Translations under genes and position numbers: made by a program
Notes under the pieces: generated by a model
Database searches by the model: none
What the model was told of the DNA's origin: nothing
What the model saw: the letters and a program-made list of their open reading frames with translations, nothing else
Shown: positions 28,949 through 32,093 of the stretch, in pieces
Layout of the letters: each line of letters opens with the position of its first letter
Numbering within the stretch: the first letter of the stretch is position 1
Source of the DNA: JACVRW01 sp036009005
GTDB taxonomy: Bacteria > Actinomycetota > Thermoleophilia > Solirubrobacterales > Thermoleophilaceae
Assembly (NCBI GenBank): GCA_036009005.1
Contig: DASYMP010000006.1
Coordinates: 1-32,093, forward strand
Length of the DNA stretch: 32,093 nt
Reading direction: 5' to 3'

Positions 28949-28954
28949 ATTATG
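28949..28954. promoter_or_regulatory. shared AT-rich -10 region between ilvA and the Crp/Fnr gene
   Basis: ATTATG on the plus strand reads CATAAT on the minus strand, 10 bases before the ilvA GTG and 5 bases before the regulator ATG at 28960. It is the only AT-rich core in the 21-base gap, so both promoters must use or overlap it. Confidence 0.4.
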
Positions 28955-28959
28955 GCCGC

Positions 28960-29652
28960 ATGTCCACGGTGGACGAGACCGTCGGCCTGCTCGCAGCGAC
29001 GGAGGTGTTCGGCGAGGTGGAGCCGCGCGAGCTCCGCGAGGTCGCGCAGGTCGCCGTGCCGCGCCACTGGGAGAAGGGCCACGTGATCTTCCGCGAGGGC
29101 GACGTGGGCGACACCTGTTACCTGCTCCGCTCCGGCGCGGTGGTGCTCACGCGCGAGCACCAGGACGGCCGCATGGTCGCGCTCGCCGAGCTGCGCGGGG
29201 GCATGCTGTTCGGCGAGCTCGCGATGTTCCGCGGCGAGACCCGCTCGGCCAGCGCGGAGGTCGTGGAGCCCGCCAGCGCGCTGGCGCTGCTCGCCACCGA
29301 CATGCAGCGGCTGATCCGGCGCAACCCCGACCTCGCGCTCAAGCTGCTCGCCAGCCTGGCGGAGCGCGTGAGCAGAACGAACGAGCGGCTGCTCCAGCAG
29401 TCGTTCCAGACCGTGGCCGGGCGGGTGGCGAGCGCGCTGCTCGCTCAGACCGTCTCGCGCCAGGCGGACGGCGCCGCCGACGCGGACGTGCTGATCCGCT
29501 CCACCCAGGCGGAGATCGCGCATCTGGCCGGAACCTCGCGCGAGAGCGCCAGCCGCTTCCTCGCAACGCTCGAACGGGCCGGGATCGTCACCCTTGGGCG
29601 TGGAAAGGTGACGGTCCATGACCCGGCGCGACTCCGGAACTACATCCACTGA
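28960..29652 (+). CDS. Crp/Fnr-family transcriptional regulator
   Basis: The 230-residue product has an N-terminal cyclic-nucleotide-binding beta-barrel (about 15-125) with VIFREGDVGDTCYLLRSGAV and the phosphate-binding cassette FGELAMFRGETRSASAEV, where Glu86 and Arg95-Ser96-Ala97 match residues that contact cAMP-like ligands. A dimer helix follows (about 128-160), then a winged helix-turn-helix (about 165-230) with TQAEIAHLAGTSRESASRFLATLERAGIV. No Fnr-type cysteine cluster is present. It should act as a dimeric DNA-binding regulator, possibly cAMP-responsive. It may control the divergent ilvA unit, since the promoters overlap. The pcm gene overlaps its end. Confidence 0.9.
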   Translation: MSTVDETVGLLAATEVFGEVEPRELREVAQVAVPRHWEKGHVIFREGDVGDTCYLLRSGAVVLTREHQDGRMVALAELRGGMLFGELAMFRGETRSASAEVVEPASALALLATDMQRLIRRNPDLALKLLASLAERVSRTNERLLQQSFQTVAGRVASALLAQTVSRQADGAADADVLIRSTQAEIAHLAGTSRESASRFLATLERAGIVTLGRGKVTVHDPARLRNYIH

Positions 29653-30259
29653 GCGCGGTCGCATGGTGGAGCGCCAGCTGCGGCGGCGCGGAATCCACGA
29701 CGAGCGCGTGCTGGCCGCCATGGCGGAGGTGCCACGCGAGCGCTTCCTCCCCGACGAGCAGCGCCGGCGCGCCTACCGCGACGGCGCCGTGCGGATCGGC
29801 GAGGGCCAGACGATGTCCCAGCCCTGGATCGTGGCCTGCATGGCTCAGCTGCTCGAGCTGCGCGGTCCCGAGAAGGTGCTCGAGGTGGGAGCGGGCTCGG
29901 GCTACGGCGCCGCCGTGCTGTCGCGCCTGTGCCGCGAGGTGGTGACCGTGGAGCGCCACGAGAGCCTCGCGCTCGCGGCCGAGGAGACGCTGCGCGGGCT
30001 CGGCTTCGACAACGTGGCCGTGGAGGTGGGCGACGGCAGCCGCGGCGCGCCCGAGCGGGCCCCCTTCGGCGGCATCTCGGTCACCGCCACGGCGCGCGAC
30101 GGGCCGCCGCCCGCCCTCTTCGACCAGCTCGAGCCCGGAGCGGCGCTCGTCTGCCCGGTGGGGCGCGGCGGCCAGGAGCTCCTGATGCGCTTCCGGGACG
30201 GTGAGGAGGAGGCGGTCACCGGCGTGCGCTTCGTACCGCTCGTGACCGGCGAGCCGTGA
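29618..30259 (+). CDS. pcm: protein-L-isoaspartate O-methyltransferase
   Basis: The 213-residue SAM-dependent enzyme repairs isoaspartyl residues in aged proteins. Family landmarks are ERMVERQL-like RMVERQLRRRGI, VLAAMAEVPRERFLP, IGEGQTMSQPWIV (the typical GQTISQP motif), and the SAM-binding LEVGAGSGYGAAVL (88-101). The start is uncertain: ATG 29618 gives 15 residues before MVERQL and overlaps the Crp/Fnr gene by 35 bases, while ATG 29663 avoids the overlap. The longer form is listed because many relatives have 8-15 residues there. It overlaps the Nudix gene by 4 bases (GTGA), so the two are coupled. Confidence 0.9.
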   Translation: MTRRDSGTTSTERGRMVERQLRRRGIHDERVLAAMAEVPRERFLPDEQRRRAYRDGAVRIGEGQTMSQPWIVACMAQLLELRGPEKVLEVGAGSGYGAAVLSRLCREVVTVERHESLALAAEETLRGLGFDNVAVEVGDGSRGAPERAPFGGISVTATARDGPPPALFDQLEPGAALVCPVGRGGQELLMRFRDGEEEAVTGVRFVPLVTGEP

Positions 30260-30672
30260 TCCGGGAGTTCTCGGCCGGCGGCGTCGTGATCCGCAACCTG
30301 CGCGGCCGCCCGCACGTGGCCGTGGTGCGCGTGCGTGACGAGATCCTCGCCCTGCCCAAGGGCCATCCGGAGAAGGGCGAGTCCTCCCAGGACGCCGCGC
30401 TGCGCGAGGTGCGCGAGGAGACCGGGCTCGACGCGACCCCGGTCGAGAAGCTCGGCGACATCCGCTACTGGTACGCCCGCGACGGCGATCGGGTGCTGAA
30501 GATCGTGAGCTTCTTCCTGTTCCGCTACCGCTCGGGACGGCTCGCGGACCACGACCACGAGGTCGAGGAGGCGCTCTGGATACCGCTCGAGGAGGCGCCG
30601 AGGCGGCTCGCATACAAGAGCGAGAAGGAGATGGCGGAGACCGCGCTTTCGCGCGTAGCCGCAGGCAGCTAG
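30256..30672 (+). CDS. Nudix hydrolase
   Basis: The 138-residue product contains a perfect Nudix box beginning GHPEKGE at about residue 36 and ending REVREETGL, with the Gly, Glu and REUxEExGU positions all kept. It should hydrolyse a nucleoside diphosphate linked to another group. Upstream sequence MIREFSAGGVVIRN and the ILALPKGHPEKGE context resemble small MutT/diadenosine polyphosphate hydrolases. The substrate cannot be assigned. The GTG start lies in a GTGA overlap with pcm. Its TAG stop doubles as the start of the putative -10 element of the next gene. Confidence 0.88.
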   Translation: MIREFSAGGVVIRNLRGRPHVAVVRVRDEILALPKGHPEKGESSQDAALREVREETGLDATPVEKLGDIRYWYARDGDRVLKIVSFFLFRYRSGRLADHDHEVEEALWIPLEEAPRRLAYKSEKEMAETALSRVAAGS

Positions 30673-30675
30673 TCT
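30670..30675 (+). promoter_or_regulatory. putative -10 element (TAGTCT), leaderless
   Basis: TAGTCT begins with the Nudix gene's stop codon and ends 8 bases before GTG 30684, so the ASCH gene may be transcribed from its own start site. Confidence 0.45.
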
Positions 30676-30683
30676 GCCCCGAC

Positions 30684-31082
30684 GTGTTCGTCCTGAACTT
30701 CTATTCCCCCGTCTTCGTGGACCAGCTCAAGCGCGGCCGCAAGACCGCGACGATCCGTCTCGGCGACAAGGGCAAGAAGTACAGCAAGGGCGAGGTCGTG
30801 ATGATCACCGTGGGCTTCCAGCACTCGCCGCGGCAGAAGATCTTCGACGCCGTGATCGACAGCGTTGAGGTCAAGCAGGTGAAGGACCTCTCACCGCGCG
30901 ACATCGAGCACGACAACCCGGAGTTCCGCCGGCTCGACGAGATGGTCCACTTCCTGGAGCAGATCTACGGCCGCAAGGTCGACATGGACGACACCGTCAC
31001 CGTCGTGCGCTTCTCACAGATCTCGGATCGGCCTTCCGAGATCCAGGAGCGCATGCGCCCGTCCGCGCCAGCCCAGAACTAG
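30684..31082 (+). CDS. ASCH-domain protein, putative RNA-binding
   Basis: The 132-residue product fits the ASCH superfamily: FYSPVFVDQLKRGRKTATIRLGDKGKKY near the N-terminus contains the characteristic GxKxxTIR-like motif (RGRKTATIRLG). A beta-barrel core follows (GEVVMITVGF, KIFDAVIDSVEVKQVKDL) and a C-terminal helix with EMVHFLEQIYG. ASCH proteins are predicted to bind RNA or modified nucleotides, and some are amidohydrolases acting on N4-acetylcytidine. Whether this one is catalytic cannot be told. The GTG start at 30684 is supported by TAGTCT 8 bases upstream. It lies between a Nudix gene and groES. Confidence 0.75.
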   Translation: MFVLNFYSPVFVDQLKRGRKTATIRLGDKGKKYSKGEVVMITVGFQHSPRQKIFDAVIDSVEVKQVKDLSPRDIEHDNPEFRRLDEMVHFLEQIYGRKVDMDDTVTVVRFSQISDRPSEIQERMRPSAPAQN

Positions 31083-31102
31083 CCCGCAATTCGCCTCCAC
31101 TT

Positions 31103-31129
31103 TTGGCACTCTCGCTGCTAGAGTGCCAG
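31103..31129. promoter_or_regulatory. CIRCE operator (HrcA binding site)
   Basis: TTGGCACTC (31103-31111), a 9-base spacer and GAGTGCCAG (31121-31129) match the CIRCE consensus TTAGCACTC-N9-GAGTGCTAA at most positions; the two arms pair at 8 of 9. It should bind the repressor HrcA, relieving groES-groEL repression on heat or unfolded-protein stress. A -10 candidate, TAGAGT (31119-31124), lies inside it, so binding would block RNA polymerase. Confidence 0.93.
31119..31124 (+). promoter_or_regulatory. putative -10 element of the groES-groEL operon (TAGAGT)
   Basis: TAGAGT overlaps the CIRCE spacer and right arm. Transcription from it would start near 31131, leaving a leader of about 33 bases that contains the AGGAGGT ribosome binding site. 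No clear -35 hexamer was found. Confidence 0.45.
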
Positions 31130-31149
31130 ACCTGACCCAGGAACTTTCT

Positions 31150-31156
31150 AGGAGGT
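31150..31156 (+). promoter_or_regulatory. strong Shine-Dalgarno sequence of groES (AGGAGGT)
   Basis: AGGAGGT lies 7 bases before ATG 31164. It is the best ribosome binding site in the window and contrasts with the many genes that lack one. Confidence 0.85.
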
Positions 31157-31163
31157 AGAACGT

Positions 31164-31457
31164 ATGAATCTCAAGCCTCTGGGTGATCGCCTCATAGTGC
31201 AGGCGATTGAAGAGGACGAGACCACCGCGAGCGGCATCGTTCTTCCCGACACCGCGAAGGAGAAGCCCCAGAAGGGCAAGGTCCTTGCAGTTGGTGAAGG
31301 GAAGTGGGACGAGGATGGCGAGAAGCGCATCCCGCTCGACGTCGCCGAGGGCGACGAGGTCCTGTATTCGAAGTATGGCGGCACCGAAATCATCGTCGAG
31401 GGGGAAGACCTCCTCGTTCTGCGCGAGTCAGACGTGCTCGCCAAGGTCGCGGGCTAG
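31164..31457 (+). CDS. groES: co-chaperonin GroES (Cpn10)
   Basis: The 97-residue protein caps the GroEL cavity and assists ATP-driven folding in the cytoplasm. It has the typical MNLKPLGDRLIVQAIEEDETTASGI start, the mobile loop with GIVLPDTAKEKPQKG (about 24-38), and the conserved VLYSKYGGTEI and LLVLRESDVLA segments. Length is normal. The ATG is fixed by the strong Shine-Dalgarno sequence. It is controlled by CIRCE upstream and followed after 12 bases by groEL. Confidence 0.97.
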   Translation: MNLKPLGDRLIVQAIEEDETTASGIVLPDTAKEKPQKGKVLAVGEGKWDEDGEKRIPLDVAEGDEVLYSKYGGTEIIVEGEDLLVLRESDVLAKVAG

Positions 31458-31469
31458 GAGGACACGAAA

Positions 31470-32093
31470 ATGGCTCACAAGGAACTGAAGTACGACGTCG
31501 ACGCCCGAAAGGCGCTCGAGGACGGCGTGAACGCCGTCGCGAACGCTGTGAAGGTCACGCTCGGCCCCAAGGGCCGCTACGTCGTGATCGACAAGAAGTT
31601 CGGCGCGCCGACCATCACCAACGACGGTGTTTCCATCGCTCGTGAGATCGACATCGAGGACCCGTTCGCAAACCAGGGCGCCCAGCTCGTACGCGAGGTG
31701 GCCACCGCCACCAACGACGTTGCGGGCGACGGCACCACGACAGCGACCGTGCTTGCACAGACGATCGTGCGCGAGGGCCTCAAGAACGTGGCCGCCGGCG
31801 CGAACCCGCTCGGCCTGAAGCGCGGCATCGAGAAGGCCGTCGACCAGGTCGTGGAGCGCATCAAGGAGGTCTCCACCGAGATCTCCGGCAAGGACCAGAT
31901 CGCTCGTGTGGCCGCCATCTCGGCAGCAGACGACGAGATCGGCGACGTGATCGCCGATGCGATCGACAAGGTCGGCAAGGACGGCGTCGTGAACGTCGAG
32001 GAGGGCCAGACGTTCGGCATGGACCTCGAGTTCACCGAGGGCATGCAGTTCGACAAGGGCTACATCTCGCCGTACATGGTCACCGACCAGGAG
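31470..32093 (+). CDS. groEL: chaperonin GroEL (Cpn60), 5' part
   Basis: The first 208 codons of groEL are present; the gene runs off the window end. The N-terminus MAHKELKYDVDARKALEDG is typical, followed by VKVTLGPKGRYVV and the ATP-binding GDGTTTATVLAQ. The apical domain begins near GMQFDKGYISPYM. It should form the tetradecameric chaperonin with GroES. AGGAGGA (31456-31462), overlapping the groES stop codon, lies 7 bases before the ATG. No second CIRCE lies between the genes, so both depend on the operator before groES. Confidence 0.97.
   Translation, partial: MAHKELKYDVDARKALEDGVNAVANAVKVTLGPKGRYVVIDKKFGAPTITNDGVSIAREIDIEDPFANQGAQLVREVATATNDVAGDGTTTATVLAQTIVREGLKNVAAGANPLGLKRGIEKAVDQVVERIKEVSTEISGKDQIARVAAISAADDEIGDVIADAIDKVGKDGVVNVEEGQTFGMDLEFTEGMQFDKGYISPYMVTDQE

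Noticed and set aside
5574..31102. LexA boxes or mycobacterial PafBC promoter motif (TTGTCRGTG-N8-TANNNT) upstream of the repair genes
   Set aside because: I checked upstream of pafBC, lhr and other candidate -10 elements by eye and found no match.
1..32093. CRISPR arrays, prophage, insertion sequences, toxin-antitoxin or defence islands
   Set aside because: No spaced direct repeats, integrase, transposase, restriction or nuclease-effector genes are seen. Codon use and gene types look like core chromosome.

Overview
The window is GC-rich, gene-dense DNA from an actinobacterium, most likely a deep-branching class such as Thermoleophilia (Solirubrobacterales/Gaiellales). This placement is inferred from gene content: a fused PafB-PafC regulator, an iron-sulfur family 5 uracil-DNA glycosylase, a 1,498-residue Lhr helicase followed by an endonuclease VIII-like Nei, a c-di-AMP riboswitch before a secreted NlpC/P60 protein, a CIRCE-controlled groES-groEL, and many GTG starts. 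I see no phage, transposon, CRISPR array or integration site. The window reads as core chromosome.

Layout. 1-2.5 kb: a secreted phosphoesterase and a secreted PKD-domain protein, then tRNA-Phe(GAA) on the minus strand. 2.6-5.6 kb: a DUF4396 membrane protein, an EcsC-family protein, a convergent short-chain dehydrogenase, and an OB-fold/HD protein like YhaM. 5.6-9.2 kb: fused pafBC, a PPOX-fold flavoprotein and long-form rmlA. 9.2-14.9 kb: two ABC-2 exporters (one on each strand) flanking rmlD-rmlB, then a family 5 uracil-DNA glycosylase. 14.8-16 kb: the riboswitch, its NlpC/P60 target and a small membrane protein. 16-22 kb: lhr, nei and a glycerophosphodiesterase-like gene. 22-25 kb: two paralogous secreted proteins of unknown function on the minus strand, divergent from an ECF sigma factor overlapping a DUF4349 membrane protein that may be its anti-sigma factor. 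25-29 kb: a DsbA-fold protein, convergent with an ilvA-psuG-psuK operon (threonine deamination and pseudouridine breakdown). 29-32 kb: a Crp/Fnr regulator, pcm, a Nudix hydrolase and an ASCH protein, then CIRCE-groES-groEL, with groEL cut by the window end.

Genes inside units are packed tightly. The commonest junction is a 4-base GTGA overlap, where a GTG start overlaps a TGA stop. Several convergent pairs overlap at their stop codons. The most striking window-wide pattern is a TANNNT hexamer 7-11 bases upstream of many first genes, most often exactly 7, with no Shine-Dalgarno sequence. That is the expected layout of a -10 element for leaderless mRNA. Strong Shine-Dalgarno sequences appear only where a real 5' leader is expected, as at groES, groEL and the riboswitch gene. 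A second pattern is strong inverted repeats at convergent gene ends, including a double hairpin encoded in the last codons of the DsbA-fold gene.

Shared themes are DNA repair (pafBC, udgB, lhr, nei), nucleotide or protein quality control (Nudix, pcm, groES-groEL) and envelope or glycan functions (rml genes, ABC exporters, NlpC/P60, the ECF module). All calls come from reading the sequence; no database search was run.
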